This document shows, piece after piece, positions 9,925 to 19,043 of a DNA stretch of 47,180 nt. Location of the stretch: NCBI GenBank assembly GCA_025359215.1, contig JANYHE010000087.1, forward strand, positions 1 through 47,180, in the 5' to 3' direction. Within the stretch, counting starts at the first letter, position 1. Each line of letters opens with the position of its first letter. The notes under the pieces are model-generated. The model was not told where the DNA came from. It worked only from the letters and a program-made list of their open reading frames with translations, and did not search any database. The translations under genes and the position numbers were made by a program. This DNA comes from Hyphomicrobiales bacterium. GTDB lineage: Bacteria > Pseudomonadota > Alphaproteobacteria > Rhizobiales > Aestuariivirgaceae.

Positions 9925-10290
9925 GTGGCGAAGATTTTGAATATTTTGGTTGTTGATGATGACACTGAAAATGCCGACGCGCTGGCTGAACTTTTCAGTT
10001 CAGAAAACCACAAAGTGATTGTTGCCTATGACGGGCTGCAAGCGGTGGAGGCTTTTAAGACCAACCAAGTTGATCTTGGATTTTTTGATGTGATGATGCC
10101 AAATATGAACGGCATTGAAAGTTTTCTTGAAATTCGGGCGCTCAATCCACAGGCGCGGATATATTTTATGACAGGCTATAGTTCAGATGCACTGTTGGAC
10201 AAAGCCCAAGACCAAGGTGCGTTAGGTGTGTTTGGCAAGCCGACCGATCCAGCAAAATTGCTTGACGTGCTGGACCGGGAATGTGCGTAG
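9925..10290 (+). CDS. Single-domain response regulator
   Basis: A stand-alone receiver of 121 aa. It shows ILVVDDDTENADA, phosphoacceptor Asp55 in GFFDVMMPN, IYFMTGYS and FGKPTDP. It closely resembles the first receiver of the preceding gene, another sign of duplication inside this operon. Start GTG 9925 follows the ribosome-binding sequence AAAGGA and begins a normal receiver strand. It ends two bases before the converging icd gene. With no output domain it probably works like CheY or DivK, by binding a partner or shuttling phosphate. Confidence 0.88.
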   Translation: MAKILNILVVDDDTENADALAELFSSENHKVIVAYDGLQAVEAFKTNQVDLGFFDVMMPNMNGIESFLEIRALNPQARIYFMTGYSSDALLDKAQDQGALGVFGKPTDPAKLLDVLDRECA

Positions 10291-10292
10291 AA

Positions 10293-11504
10293 TCAAGCCA
10301 TTGCCTTTTGCAAATTGGCGTCAACGGCATCGATAAAGCCTTCAGTGGTGAGCCAACGTTGATCAGGCCCGACTAGAACTGCGAGATCTTTGGTCATTTT
10401 GCCTTGTTCAATGGTGGCCACTGTAACGTGTTCCAAGGTGTTGGCAAAGTTTAACAAGGCGTCGTTGTTATCAAGCTTGGCGCGGTGTTTTAGGCCGCCA
10501 GTCCATGCATAGATTGATGCAGTGGAATTGGTGGATGTGGATTTGCCCTGTTGGTGCAAACGGTAGTGGCGCGTGACTGTGCCATGGGCGGCTTCGGCCT
10601 CTACGGTTTTACCATCGGGTGTGAGTAGCACAGACGTCATTAGGCCGAGTGATCCATAACCTTGGGCAACCAGATCTGACTGCACATCTCCATCATAATT
10701 TTTGCAGGCCCAGATATAGCCGCCGGTCCATTTCATGGCGCTTGCCACCATGTCATCAATCAAACGATGCTCATAGGTGATGCCCGCCTTTTCGTAATCA
10801 GCTTTAAATTCTGCTTCATAGACGGCTTGGAAAATATCTTTGAACCTGCCGTCGTAGGCTTTCAAAATTGTATTTTTAGAAGAAAAATAAACCGGCAATT
10901 TGCGTTGTAATCCATAGTTCAAAGAGGCGCGGGCAAATTCAGTAATCGAGTCTTCCAAATTATACATGGCCAAGGCCACACCGGCGCTGGGGGCCTTGAA
11001 CACTTCGCGCTCAATTACAGCGCCATCATCACCCACGAATTTCATGGTGAGCGTGCCTTTGCCGGGGAACAGAAAGTCAGTTGCGCGATATTGATCACCA
11101 TAAGCATGGCGGCCAATGATAATTGGCTTGGTCCAACCGGGCACAAGACGCGGCACGTTTTGGCAGATGATGGGTTCACGGAAAATGCAGCCGCCCAAAA
11201 TGTTGCGGATGGTGCCATTGGGCGACTTCCACATTTGTTTGAGGCCGAATTCCTTAACGCGCGCTTCATCTGGCGTGATGGTGGCGCATTTCACGCCTAC
11301 ACCATAGAGCTTGATGGCATTGGCGGCATCGACGGTGACTTTATCATCCGTTGCATCACGGTGCTCCATGCCCAAGTCGTAATATTTCAGATCAATATCA
11401 AGGTAAGGCAAAATCAGCTTCTGCTTGATCAAATCCCAGATGATGCGCGTCATCTCATCGCCGTCGAGTTCGACTACTGGGTTTGCAACTTTAATTTTGG
11501 TCAT
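10293..11504 (-). CDS. icd: NADP-dependent isocitrate dehydrogenase (eukaryote-like type)
   Basis: This TCA-cycle enzyme oxidises isocitrate to 2-oxoglutarate and makes NADPH. The frame matches the short, eukaryote-like dimeric family used by Rhizobiales: [17 protein letters not shown], the substrate region [13 protein letters not shown] and [17 protein letters not shown], then [20 protein letters not shown], and [13 protein letters not shown] near the coenzyme site. The chosen start at 11504 gives 403 aa beginning [11 protein letters not shown], with AAGAGG upstream. A 45-codon upstream extension (to 11639) has no family counterpart and overlaps the diverging MFS gene. The 106 bases between the two starts must hold both promoters. 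It converges on the signalling operon with two bases between stops. Confidence 0.95.
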   Translation of the reverse strand: MTKIKVANPVVELDGDEMTRIIWDLIKQKLILPYLDIDLKYYDLGMEHRDATDDKVTVDAANAIKLYGVGVKCATITPDEARVKEFGLKQMWKSPNGTIRNILGGCIFREPIICQNVPRLVPGWTKPIIIGRHAYGDQYRATDFLFPGKGTLTMKFVGDDGAVIEREVFKAPSAGVALAMYNLEDSITEFARASLNYGLQRKLPVYFSSKNTILKAYDGRFKDIFQAVYEAEFKADYEKAGITYEHRLIDDMVASAMKWTGGYIWACKNYDGDVQSDLVAQGYGSLGLMTSVLLTPDGKTVEAEAAHGTVTRHYRLHQQGKSTSTNSTASIYAWTGGLKHRAKLDNNDALLNFANTLEHVTVATIEQGKMTKDLAVLVGPDQRWLTTEGFIDAVDANLQKAMA

Positions 11505-11610
11505 AGACTGCGCCTCTTGATATGCAAAAATATTGACGGGGCTATAGCAGGGGTGCGGGGATAGGGAAAGGTGCTTTGACAGGAGGCTGGGTGCATGGCA
11601 GGGATACCTT

Positions 11611-12843
11611 ATGACCATAGAATCCACGCCCTCAAGCAATGCCTTTCACTATCCAGCCTATCTGAAATATTTTATAAGTCGGGTTGGCCACAGTTTTGCT
11701 CTGCAAATTGTTTCGACTGCGATTGGTTGGCAGATCTATGCGATTACGCATCAAGCGATTTATTTGGCCTATGTTGGACTTGCGGTGTTTTTGCCGGTTT
11801 TGTTGTTGGTTCTGCCTTCTGGATATGTGGCGGATCATTATGATCGGCGCTGGGTTTCGATTGCCTGCTTTGCATTGGAAGCGCTGGCCGCCATGGGACT
11901 GGTGCTTTTTTCAATGGGCACGCAAACTCAGGTTTGGCCAGTGTTTGTCTATCTTGCATTGCTGGGCGTGGCTTCGGCATTCGGCAATCCGGCAGCTTCA
12001 GCGATTGTGCCTAATCTTCTGTCGAAGGAGGCTTTGCCCCATGCCATTTCGCTAAACTCAGTGGCATGGCAAACATCGTCGATCACGGGTCCTGTTATTG
12101 GCGGCTTGCTTTTTGGATTTGGTGCGGTGGTGCCCTATGCCGTTTCAGTTCTTCTGTTGGGCGTTGGTGTTGTCGCATTAATACTGATGGGTCGTGTGGA
12201 CCAGCACAAGAATGAACAAAGCGAGGGCGGGTTAAAAACTATGCTTGCGGGTTTTGCTTTTATTCTCAGTGAACCCATTGTTTTGGGCGCGATCTCATTG
12301 GATTTATTTGCAGTGTTGTTAGGTGGGGCGGTTGCTCTCATGCCGATTTATGCATCCGACATTTTGCATCTTAATTCTACTGGTCTCGGGCTGTTGCGCT
12401 CGGCTCCGGGCGTTGGGGCCATTGCAGTTGGGTTATGGTTATCCAAATTCGGCATTAGAGATCATGCAGGCAAAATATTGTTTGTGACTGTTGGCCTATC
12501 TGGCTTGGTAATTGTGGTGTTTGGCTATTCCATCTGGCCATGGCTTTCCATTTTAGCATTGGCGCTTTATGGCGCGTTTGACATGATCAGCGTTTATGTT
12601 CGCGAGACTTTGATGCAGCTGTGGATTCCTGATGCCGTGCGGGGCCGCGTGAATGCTGTGAATAATGTGTTTATCGGTGCATCCAATCAATTGGGTGAAG
12701 CGCGGGCCGGGTTTGTGGCAGCGGCATTTGGCGCAGTGACGGCCGCAGTTGTGGGCGGGTTTGGCACCATGATAGTGGCGGGCGCCTGGAGTTATGTGTT
12801 CCCGAAGTTAAGAGATGCGCGGAAGTTGACGGGCCCAACCTGA
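11611..12843 (+). CDS. MFS transporter, EntS-like exporter family
   Basis: A 410-residue, roughly 12-helix major facilitator. It carries the family's loop 2-3 motif ([14 protein letters not shown]) and a central charged loop ([17 protein letters not shown]) between the two six-helix halves. The overall plan ([28 protein letters not shown] at the start) resembles the MFS_3/EntS-type multidrug or siderophore exporters. The substrate cannot be inferred. The start ATG 11611 is the first Met matching the cytoplasmic N-terminus. The stop overlaps the trmJ start (TGATG at 12841-12845), so MFS, trmJ and murI form a likely operon with overlapping ends. Confidence 0.85.
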   Translation: MTIESTPSSNAFHYPAYLKYFISRVGHSFALQIVSTAIGWQIYAITHQAIYLAYVGLAVFLPVLLLVLPSGYVADHYDRRWVSIACFALEALAAMGLVLFSMGTQTQVWPVFVYLALLGVASAFGNPAASAIVPNLLSKEALPHAISLNSVAWQTSSITGPVIGGLLFGFGAVVPYAVSVLLLGVGVVALILMGRVDQHKNEQSEGGLKTMLAGFAFILSEPIVLGAISLDLFAVLLGGAVALMPIYASDILHLNSTGLGLLRSAPGVGAIAVGLWLSKFGIRDHAGKILFVTVGLSGLVIVVFGYSIWPWLSILALALYGAFDMISVYVRETLMQLWIPDAVRGRVNAVNNVFIGASNQLGEARAGFVAAAFGAVTAAVVGGFGTMIVAGAWSYVFPKLRDARKLTGPT

Positions 12844-13661
12844 TGGCAGGCACTGATAAGACACGAGAGATGATCTTTGGTCCTTCACCTTCGGTGGTGT
12901 TGGTGAACCCGCAATTGGGTGAAAATATCGGTATGGCGGCCAGAGCTATGGCGAATTTTGGGTTGATGGATTTACGCCTTATCACCCCCCGTGAAGGCTG
13001 GGACCGTGAGAAGGCTGTGGGCGCAGCATCGGGCGCTGCTGAGACAGTGGAGCACATGACCATCCATGACTCACTGGAAGTTGGTTTGCGCGAATTCAAT
13101 TTTATCTATGCCACCACGGCGCGCCCGCGCGATATGGTGAAAGAGGTGATGACGCCGGAGCAGGCGGCGGCTGATATGCACAGGCGCATTGCTGCTGGTG
13201 AAAAGATTGGCATTTTGTTTGGCCGTGAACGCTGGGGGCTTTCCAATGATGAGATTTCCAAAGCGGATGTGATTATTTCAGCACCTGTCAATCCTGCTTA
13301 CGCTTCGCTTAACATTGCGCAGGCAGTTCTGCTGGTGGGTTATGAATGGTTCAAGCCGCTGGCCACCTCACTGGGGCAGGGCACTTCAGAACTGGATGCT
13401 CTCGAAGGGCCGGGGCTTCGTATGCCGGGCACCGAGCTTGCGTCTAAAGAAATACTTTATGGCATGTATGATCATTTGGAAGAAGAATTGGCCATGGCAG
13501 GTTTTTTCAAATCGCCTGAAAAGCGCCCCACTGTGATGCGCAATATTCGCAATATGTTTGCCAAGGCGCAATTATCCATCCAAGAGGTGAAGTCTTTACG
13601 CGGCATTATTTCTTCTCTGACTAGAATGCATGTGAGACGCAAAGAGGGAAACGGTGAGTAA
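12843..13661 (+). CDS. trmJ: tRNA/rRNA SPOUT methyltransferase, TrmJ-like
   Basis: The protein opens with SVVLVNPQLGENIGMAARAMANFG, which in two segments of the family marks the SPOUT/TrmH fold. It continues with GILFGRERWGLSNDEI and the knotted AdoMet-binding end APVNPAYASLNIAQAV. This family 2'-O-methylates position 32 of tRNA (TrmJ/TrmXm32). At 272 aa it is slightly longer than E. coli TrmJ, with an extra helical C-terminus (SPEKRPTVMRNIRNMFAKA) common in alphaproteobacterial members. It overlaps the MFS gene by one base and the murI start by eight. The trmJ-murI pairing near rpsD is typical of Rhizobiales. Confidence 0.88.
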   Translation: MAGTDKTREMIFGPSPSVVLVNPQLGENIGMAARAMANFGLMDLRLITPREGWDREKAVGAASGAAETVEHMTIHDSLEVGLREFNFIYATTARPRDMVKEVMTPEQAAADMHRRIAAGEKIGILFGRERWGLSNDEISKADVIISAPVNPAYASLNIAQAVLLVGYEWFKPLATSLGQGTSELDALEGPGLRMPGTELASKEILYGMYDHLEEELAMAGFFKSPEKRPTVMRNIRNMFAKAQLSIQEVKSLRGIISSLTRMHVRRKEGNGE

Positions 13662-14472
13662 ACCACGTATTCTATTGTTTGACTCTGGCATGGGCGGGCT
13701 GACGGTGGCAACCGCTGTGGCCAAGCAAATGCCCGAAGCGCATTTGGTTTATTCAGCAGACAATGCGGGCTTTCCCTATGGCGCATGGAAAGAAGATGCA
13801 CTTCGCGAACGCATTGTAAAAGTTTTGGGCGCTCTCATTGCGCGTGCGAAACCTGATGTTGTGGTGATTGCCTGCAATACGGCCTCCACCATTGCCATGG
13901 CCGCTTTGCGTGATGCGTATAAGGTGCCCTTCGTGGGCACGGTGCCAGCGATCAAACCCGCTGCAGCGCAAACTAAATCTGGCATTATTGGTGTGCTTGC
14001 AACGCCCGGCACGGTGAACCGCGAATACACCCATTCGCTCATTCACACCTATGCGTTTCACTGCAAAGTGTTTCTGCATGGGGCACCAAGACTGGCCGAA
14101 ATTGCTGAGCAGAAATTGCGCGGGCACAAGGTTGATATGGCGGAGCTGAAAGACGAAGTGGCCCCGGTTTTCAGGAAACGCGATGGTGGCCGCACAGATG
14201 TGGTGGTGCTGGGCTGCACGCATTATCCGCTGCTGACGGATGAAATTGCCGAAGTGGCCCCATGGCCGGTGATTTACATCGATCCATCATCAGCAATTGC
14301 ACGGCGCGTTGCAGACGTGGCGGAAGAGACTCCTGTTCATGGCGAGATTGAAGATGTGCCCGCACATGGCACAGTGATTCTAACCTCGGCACGGGGCGAA
14401 GCTTCGGAAACGCTGACGGCTTATGGCACCATGGGTTTCCCGCGCCATGAGGTTTTGGATTTGCCCGTCTAA
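13654..14472 (+). CDS. murI: Glutamate racemase
   Basis: MurI supplies D-glutamate for peptidoglycan. The active-site features are visible: LLFDSGMGGLTV at the N-terminus, the first catalytic Cys in VVIACNTAS, and the second in VLGCTHYPLL. The length of 272 aa fits the family. The start is GTG 13654 (MSKPRILLFDSG), inside the 3' end of trmJ with an 8-base overlap, so translation is probably coupled. Confidence 0.95.
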   Translation: MSKPRILLFDSGMGGLTVATAVAKQMPEAHLVYSADNAGFPYGAWKEDALRERIVKVLGALIARAKPDVVVIACNTASTIAMAALRDAYKVPFVGTVPAIKPAAAQTKSGIIGVLATPGTVNREYTHSLIHTYAFHCKVFLHGAPRLAEIAEQKLRGHKVDMAELKDEVAPVFRKRDGGRTDVVVLGCTHYPLLTDEIAEVAPWPVIYIDPSSAIARRVADVAEETPVHGEIEDVPAHGTVILTSARGEASETLTAYGTMGFPRHEVLDLPV

Positions 14473-14537
14473 TCCCTCTTTTCAAGTTTGATGTTTGAGA
14501 GCAAGCTCTACTCGCCAGCAAGGCAGGGAGTGCACTC

Positions 14538-15281
14538 ATGATTATTTATCCTGATCTGGAATTGCGCAAAGGCAGGCTCGTCAATTTGATCCGCAACCGG
14601 ATTGATAGCCCGCTGATTTATGATGTGGACCCGGTGGAAGCTGCCCATGATCTTGCCGCGCAAGGAGCCGAGTGGCTGCATGTTGTTGATCTTGATGCGG
14701 TGTTTAACGATGGTGACAACACTGATCTGATCAAAGAAATTATCCGCACGGTGGGCTGCTCGGTTCAGGTGGGTGGGGCGATTAGATCGATTGAAAAAGT
14801 TCATAGTTGGATGGATGTGGGTGCAAGCCGCGTGGTGATTGCAACGGCGGCGGTTAAATATCCGCATTTTGTGAAGGTAGCGGCCACCGCTTATCCCGAC
14901 GCTGTTGTGGTGAGCATTGATGCGCGTGGCGGCTTTGTGGTGGTGGATGGCTGGACAACAACGACCACTTTCACACCGACTGAATTTGCCCAACAGTTCA
15001 AAGATGTGGCTTTGGCAGCAATTGTGTTTACGGATATAGACCGCGATGAAGATTACCCAGACAGCACCATGGCGCATGCGGCAAGCCTTGCAGCAAAAGT
15101 AAGAACACCCGTGATTGTGAGTGGTGTAGTCAAAAGCTTGGATGATATTTCAACATTGTCGTTTCTGCCCAACATCACCGGTGTAATCACCAGCCGCGCC
15201 TTGTTCGGAGGTGCATTCACCTTCGCTCAAGCCAATGCGATTGCGACGGAGCAGCACGCAAAGAAAGCTCCGTTTCGGTGA
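14538..15281 (+). CDS. HisA-family paralogue (ProFAR-isomerase-like), altered active site
   Basis: A 247-residue beta-alpha barrel clearly of the HisA/HisF family: AAQGAEWLHVVDLDAVF, VQVGGAIRSIE, VVSIDARGGFVVVDGW and IVFTDIDRD all align with HisA landmarks. It differs at key spots. The N-terminal FPAIDLKDG-type segment is YPDLELRKG, so the catalytic Asp of HisA strand 1 appears to be Glu. The GGGIR phosphate loop is GGAIR. The SGGV loop near strand 7 is SGVVKSLDD. The second catalytic Asp (IDARGG) is kept. No his genes are nearby, whereas true hisA normally sits with hisF and hisH, so it is probably a paralogue with another or reduced activity. It could still be the only HisA of the genome. 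Confidence 0.75.
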   Translation: MIIYPDLELRKGRLVNLIRNRIDSPLIYDVDPVEAAHDLAAQGAEWLHVVDLDAVFNDGDNTDLIKEIIRTVGCSVQVGGAIRSIEKVHSWMDVGASRVVIATAAVKYPHFVKVAATAYPDAVVVSIDARGGFVVVDGWTTTTTFTPTEFAQQFKDVALAAIVFTDIDRDEDYPDSTMAHAASLAAKVRTPVIVSGVVKSLDDISTLSFLPNITGVITSRALFGGAFTFAQANAIATEQHAKKAPFR

Positions 15282-15304
15282 AGGAAGGGTGACTGGGAGA
15301 ATTA

Positions 15305-15625
15305 TTAAACCAAAACCTCTAACCCGTGTTTCTGCACAATGGTCAACAATTTGAGTGCCATGCCGCTGGGGCGTTTGGCTCCAGTTTCCCATTTTTCTAT
15401 TGTTGACTCACTCGTGTTGAGATAACGAGCGAAGACGGGCTGGCTGACGTTGTTCGCTTTCCGCAGTTTTTGAATTTCACGAGGTGAAAATTCTGGGGTG
15501 TTGCTCACGCAAGTTTCATCAAAGTTGCGCATGGTAGCTTTGTCGATAGCTCCAACTTTGAGCAATGCGTGTGCAGAAGCGTGAATAGCTTCGAAGGCAT
15601 AACTTTTGTAGGTTTTCTTTTTCAT
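15305..15625 (-). CDS. HigA/XRE-type antitoxin
   Basis: A 106-residue protein with an N-terminal toxin-binding part (SYAFEAIHASAHALLKVGAI, DKATMRNFDETC) and a C-terminal helix-turn-helix (EIQKLRKANNVSQPVFARYL, then NTSESTIEKWETGAKRPSG). This is the layout of XRE antitoxins paired with RelE-like toxins of the PF06296 kind. Start 15625 has AGGGAGACC upstream and overlaps the toxin stop as ATGA (15622-15625), so it is translated after the toxin. It should bind the toxin and repress the shared promoter through the palindrome at 15991-16005. Confidence 0.85.
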   Translation of the reverse strand: MKKKTYKSYAFEAIHASAHALLKVGAIDKATMRNFDETCVSNTPEFSPREIQKLRKANNVSQPVFARYLNTSESTIEKWETGAKRPSGMALKLLTIVQKHGLEVLV

Positions 15626-15981
15626 TTTGTGGTCTCCCTTATAATCTCGATCCAATCTTTGTTTTCCATTAGCGCTGCAATTTGTCGCTCAGTTAATGTT
15701 GCATAGGTCTTGGCCAGCGCTCGAAAAGCTTTCAATTCGGCTTCGTCTATATTGTCTCGATCTTTTTTGGCGAATACATATTCATAAACCCAAAAATCTT
15801 CGGCTTTGGACAATATAATTGTGCGATGTTCGTTTTTGTTCAGTCGCCTCTTAAAAACACCACCGCCCAAATCATCTGCTTGACCGAGAGCAACTTGTGC
15901 TATGGCTTTATCAAGCTCTTGGTCTGAAATGCGGGCCTTTCTGGCTGCTTTTGTAAACCAAGCTGTTTTGTAACTGCGCAT
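15622..15981 (-). CDS. RelE/ParE-superfamily toxin
   Basis: A 119-residue basic protein: FTKAARKARISDQELDKAI, then GGGVFKRRLNKNEHRTIIL, then YVFAKKDRDNIDEAELKAF. This pattern matches the RelE toxin family PF06296, whose members are expected to cleave mRNA on the ribosome or otherwise block growth. ATG 15981 is preferred over the upstream GTG 15996 because it starts the family motif (MRSYKTAWF) and leaves the promoter/operator outside the gene. The toxin comes first and the antitoxin second, as in higBA-type loci. The pair sits between the HisA paralogue and rpsD and interrupts an otherwise conserved trmJ-murI-rpsD neighbourhood. Confidence 0.85.
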   Translation of the reverse strand: MRSYKTAWFTKAARKARISDQELDKAIAQVALGQADDLGGGVFKRRLNKNEHRTIILSKAEDFWVYEYVFAKKDRDNIDEAELKAFRALAKTYATLTERQIAALMENKDWIEIIRETTK

Positions 15982-15990
15982 TCTTTTATA

Positions 15991-16005
15991 TAGCACTGAG
16001 TGCTA
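15991..16005. promoter_or_regulatory. Palindromic operator and promoter of the toxin-antitoxin pair
   Basis: TAGCACT-G-AGTGCTA is a perfect 15-base palindrome just before the toxin start. On the minus strand it lies between TTGATT (-35-like) and TATATA (-10-like), which are 17 bases apart, and overlaps the first bases of the -10. The XRE antitoxin is the natural candidate to bind here and shut off its own operon. Confidence 0.7.
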
Positions 16006-16068
16006 CAATAATCAAGACGTGCTTTGCGATTTGACATCCCCTCCCACTTCCCCTAACACGCAGCCATC

Positions 16069-16091
16069 AACAGGGCGTTCGCCCTGTTTTT
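16069..16091 (+). terminator. Hairpin with short T tail upstream of rpsD
   Basis: AACAGGGC (16069-16076) and GCCCTGTT (16081-16088) pair perfectly around GTTC, with T residues to 16091. Direction is uncertain. It lies upstream of rpsD in the 227-base gap behind the divergent toxin promoter; no plus-strand gene closer than the HisA paralogue (ends 15281) would use it, so it could instead be a leader structure of rpsD. Confidence 0.5.
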
Positions 16092-16232
16092 GCTTACCTG
16101 TGACGCGCACTCCGCGTCTGTCGGCTGGGAAACTGGTGTCTAGGAAGGTGGGTTAATTCGCTTGGGAATTACAGGAAAGTTGTTCGACTTTTCTGGTCAA
16201 TTCTGCGGCAACCGTAAAATAGGATAGAGCAA

Positions 16233-16850
16233 ATGACAAAGCGTTTAGACGCCAAGTATAAAATTGACCGCCGCATGGGTGAGAATATTTGGGGCCGCCC
16301 AAAGTCTCCTGTTAACAAGCGCGAATATGGCCCTGGCCAACATGGTCAACGCCGCAAGGGCAAGATTTCTGATTTCGGCACGCAGCTGCGCGCCAAGCAA
16401 AAGCTGAAGGCCTATTATGGCAACATCAGCGAAAAGCAATTCCGCGCTGCTTATGGTGAAGCATTGCGCATGAAGGGCGATAGCTCAGAAAACCTGATTG
16501 GTTTGCTCGAACGCCGCGTGGATGCGCTGGTGTATCGTGGCAAGTTTGCCATTACTGTGTTTGCTGCGCGTCAGCTCGTTTCGCACGGCCATCTTCGTGT
16601 GAACGGCAAGCGTTGCACCATTCCATCCATGCGCCTCAAAGTTGGCGATGTGGTTGAACTGACCACCAAGGGCAAAGAAATGGTTGCCGTTCAGGAAGCG
16701 CAAGCCACTGCCGAACGCGACATTCCAGACTACGTTGAATTTGATGCGAAAGCCGGGAGTGTGAAGTTGACCCGCGTCCCATCGCTCACGGACGTTCCAT
16801 ACCCTGTGCAAATGCAGCCCGCTTTGGTTGTGGAATTCTATTCGCGTTAA
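16233..16850 (+). CDS. rpsD: 30S ribosomal protein S4
   Basis: S4 nucleates 30S assembly by binding 16S rRNA. The sequence is unmistakable: [40 protein letters not shown], the S4 RNA-binding domain ([30 protein letters not shown]) and the end [15 protein letters not shown]. The 205-aa length is usual for alphaproteobacteria, where rpsD stands alone outside the large ribosomal operon, as here. AGGATAGAG precedes the ATG. A terminator-like hairpin follows within 26 bases of the stop. Confidence 0.98.
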   Translation: MTKRLDAKYKIDRRMGENIWGRPKSPVNKREYGPGQHGQRRKGKISDFGTQLRAKQKLKAYYGNISEKQFRAAYGEALRMKGDSSENLIGLLERRVDALVYRGKFAITVFAARQLVSHGHLRVNGKRCTIPSMRLKVGDVVELTTKGKEMVAVQEAQATAERDIPDYVEFDAKAGSVKLTRVPSLTDVPYPVQMQPALVVEFYSR

Positions 16851-16875
16851 TTTGCGATACCGATTATCGTTATTG

Positions 16876-16902
16876 GGGCTTGCAGCGATGCGAGCCCTTT
16901 TT
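16876..16902 (+). terminator. Terminator after rpsD, just before slyX
   Basis: GGGCT-T-GCA (16876-16884) pairs with TGC-G-AGCCC (16889-16897), with one G-T wobble and a GCGA loop, followed by five T residues (16898-16902). The slyX ribosome site GGAG starts only four bases after the T run, so any read-through into slyX would be limited by this hairpin. Confidence 0.75.
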
Positions 16903-16916
16903 ATTTGGAGAATGCT

Positions 16917-17120
16917 ATGAGCGATGTTGCCAGCCGCATTGATGATTTAGAAACGCGCATGGCGCACCAAGAGAAAATCATTGGTGAGTTGAATGATGTG
17001 ATCACCGCCCAATGGCGCAAGATGGAAACCCTTGATTTTCAATTGCGCAGGTTAGGTGAAGAGATGCAGTCGATTGATGTGGGCAGTGCACCTGCGAACC
17101 AAAAGCCGCCGCATTATTGA
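16917..17120 (+). CDS. slyX: SlyX family protein
   Basis: A 67-residue coiled-coil protein (RIDDLETRMAHQEKIIGELN, then LDFQLRRLGEEMQSID), with the family's proline/His-Tyr ending PPHY. SlyX proteins have no proven biochemical role. ATG 16917 has GGAG seven bases upstream; the frame continues four codons further to a TTG, which lacks a ribosome site. It converges on glsA with 23 bases between stops. Confidence 0.85.
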   Translation: MSDVASRIDDLETRMAHQEKIIGELNDVITAQWRKMETLDFQLRRLGEEMQSIDVGSAPANQKPPHY

Positions 17121-17143
17121 GTGTTACAATGACTGACTTTTCG

Positions 17144-18079
17144 TCAGCCTTGTGGATTAAACACCGACCACCCCATGGCATCAGCCAGCCGTTCTAAGGC
17201 CAGCGTGCCAATTAATGAATTGCCATATTCATTAAGCCCCGGTGACCAGACGGCGATAGAGGCAACACCCGGAACAATGGCAAGAATGCCACCACCAACA
17301 CCACTTTTTGCTGGCAATCCAACGCGGAAGGCAAAATCACCAGAGCCATCATAATGGCCGCAGGTTAGCATTATCGCGTTAACCCGTCTGGCGCGTTCTG
17401 CGGAAATAACCTGATGTCCGGTATCGGGGTGTTGCCCGCCTTGCGCCAAAAATCGGCCAGCCATCGCAAGCTGTGTGCAGTTCATGGCAATGGCGCATTG
17501 ATGGAAATAGACGCCCAGTGTTTTGTCGACTTCACCCTTCAGATTGCCATATGATTTCATATAGTGGGCCAAGGCATAATTGCGGTGGCCTGTAACTGTT
17601 TCTGATTTTGCAACAGCATGGTCGATTACAATAGTTTCGTCGCCACTCAGGAATTGGATAAACCGCAAAATCTCTCCGATGGTTTCGCGCGGTTCATGGC
17701 CTGCTGTCACCATGTCTGTTATTGCAATTGCGCCTGCATTGATGAAGGGATTTCGAGGAATGCCTTTTTCATGTTCCAACAAAACAATTGAATTGAAAGC
17801 GCTGCCTGATGGCTCGCGGCCAACACGTTTCCAAATCGCATTGCCGTGAATGCCTAAGGCCAATGTCAATGTGAAAACTTTGGATACACTTTGGATGGAA
17901 AATAGTTGCTGAATTTGGCCCACACTGTGGACAGCGCCATCATTGGTGGCGACGACCATGGCAAAGCCTGCGGGATCAACGTTCGATAGTTCGGGAATGT
18001 AATCTGCCACCTTGCCACGTTCGGTGAGGGCTGACATTTCTTTAGATATTTCAGTCAGCAATGTTCCCAAATCCGGCAT
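17144..18079 (-). CDS. glsA: Glutaminase
   Basis: GlsA hydrolyses glutamine to glutamate and ammonia, using a serine-beta-lactamase-like fold. The SxxK motif is visible in [10 protein letters not shown], followed by [16 protein letters not shown], the [11 protein letters not shown] segment, and the closing [14 protein letters not shown] loop. At 311 aa it has the usual single-domain length. It sits next to rpsD as in several Rhizobiales. It may be co-directional with the DMT gene upstream (29-base gap), though no functional link is apparent. Confidence 0.93.
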   Translation of the reverse strand: MPDLGTLLTEISKEMSALTERGKVADYIPELSNVDPAGFAMVVATNDGAVHSVGQIQQLFSIQSVSKVFTLTLALGIHGNAIWKRVGREPSGSAFNSIVLLEHEKGIPRNPFINAGAIAITDMVTAGHEPRETIGEILRFIQFLSGDETIVIDHAVAKSETVTGHRNYALAHYMKSYGNLKGEVDKTLGVYFHQCAIAMNCTQLAMAGRFLAQGGQHPDTGHQVISAERARRVNAIMLTCGHYDGSGDFAFRVGLPAKSGVGGGILAIVPGVASIAVWSPGLNEYGNSLIGTLALERLADAMGWSVFNPQG

Positions 18080-18108
18080 ATGATTCCCAATTCTTCTGTT
18101 TGGGTATG

Positions 18109-18996
18109 TTACGTCTGTTTTTGCGAACTTCCAAATTCGGCCACCGCTACGCCCGCAAGAATAATCAAACCTGCAATCAAAGTTGAGCCTGAGACTTTCT
18201 CATGAAGCACTGCCCAGCCTGAAAGAACGGCCAGCACAGGGATTAAATAAAGTGAAGCCCCCATGGTGGTGGAGCTGAGATAGGGCACAGCGAAGTTCCA
18301 TGTGACCACGCAAACGACGGTGCCGATAACCGATAGGAAGAACAGCGAGAAGAAGGCTTGACCATCGAGTGAAAGTGCTGTGGATAATGTGGAACCTGAA
18401 ATAAATGCTAATGAGGGCGGAGCGCAGAGCAGCAGCGTCCAAGCGGTGATTTTAAATGTACCATATTTGCGCAACAGCGGCTTGCTGAAAATGACGTAAA
18501 TGGCCCAAGCAATATCGCAACCCAGCAACAGCGCTCCACCCAGCAGCATATCGTTAAATTTCATGTCGCCGCCCATGTTGCCTGCGAACAAATATATTGA
18601 ACCCACGAATGAAATGATGAGGCCAATAACACTCGGGAGCGTTAACTTGTCTGCGCCAATCATTGCCGCAATCAAGGCAATCAAAAGGGGCTGCACAGCG
18701 ATGATCATACTGCCGAAACCTGCGGGCACATAGGCGTAGCCAAAAATGGAACCCAGAAAATAGCCAAACATACCGATGACGGCGACGACGAAGAGCTTGA
18801 CGAAATCAGATCTATCAATATGCCAGCCGGAATAGAGGAACAAAGGCAAGGCTGATAATGCTGTGAAGCACATGCGAATGACCATCGCGTCTGCCGGACC
18901 TGTGGTGAGAGAGAAGCTGCGTACAAATGCGGGAGCCACGCCCCAAACAAGGATAGTGAAAATAAGAGCGATAATGGCGCGGGTGGTGTTGGTCAT
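18109..18996 (-). CDS. EamA/DMT-superfamily transporter
   Basis: A 295-residue protein of about ten hydrophobic helices in two EamA repeats (first [16 protein letters not shown]; second [21 protein letters not shown]). Proteins of this family export amino acids, nucleosides or other metabolites; the substrate cannot be told from sequence. It lies downstream of gst with a 47-base gap, on the same strand as the bolA-grxD-gst group, and upstream of glsA. Confidence 0.85.
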   Translation of the reverse strand: MTNTTRAIIALIFTILVWGVAPAFVRSFSLTTGPADAMVIRMCFTALSALPLFLYSGWHIDRSDFVKLFVVAVIGMFGYFLGSIFGYAYVPAGFGSMIIAVQPLLIALIAAMIGADKLTLPSVIGLIISFVGSIYLFAGNMGGDMKFNDMLLGGALLLGCDIAWAIYVIFSKPLLRKYGTFKITAWTLLLCAPPSLAFISGSTLSTALSLDGQAFFSLFFLSVIGTVVCVVTWNFAVPYLSSTTMGASLYLIPVLAVLSGWAVLHEKVSGSTLIAGLIILAGVAVAEFGSSQKQT

Positions 18997-19043
18997 GCCC
19001 GCTATTTAGCATGTCGCCCTAGGCGCACAACCGCGCCTACGAC

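Noticed and set aside
14508-15077. A 189-codon minus-strand frame over the HisA paralogue
   Set aside because: It lies over a clear HisA-family barrel; its His/Arg/Asn-rich composition is typical of an antisense shadow.
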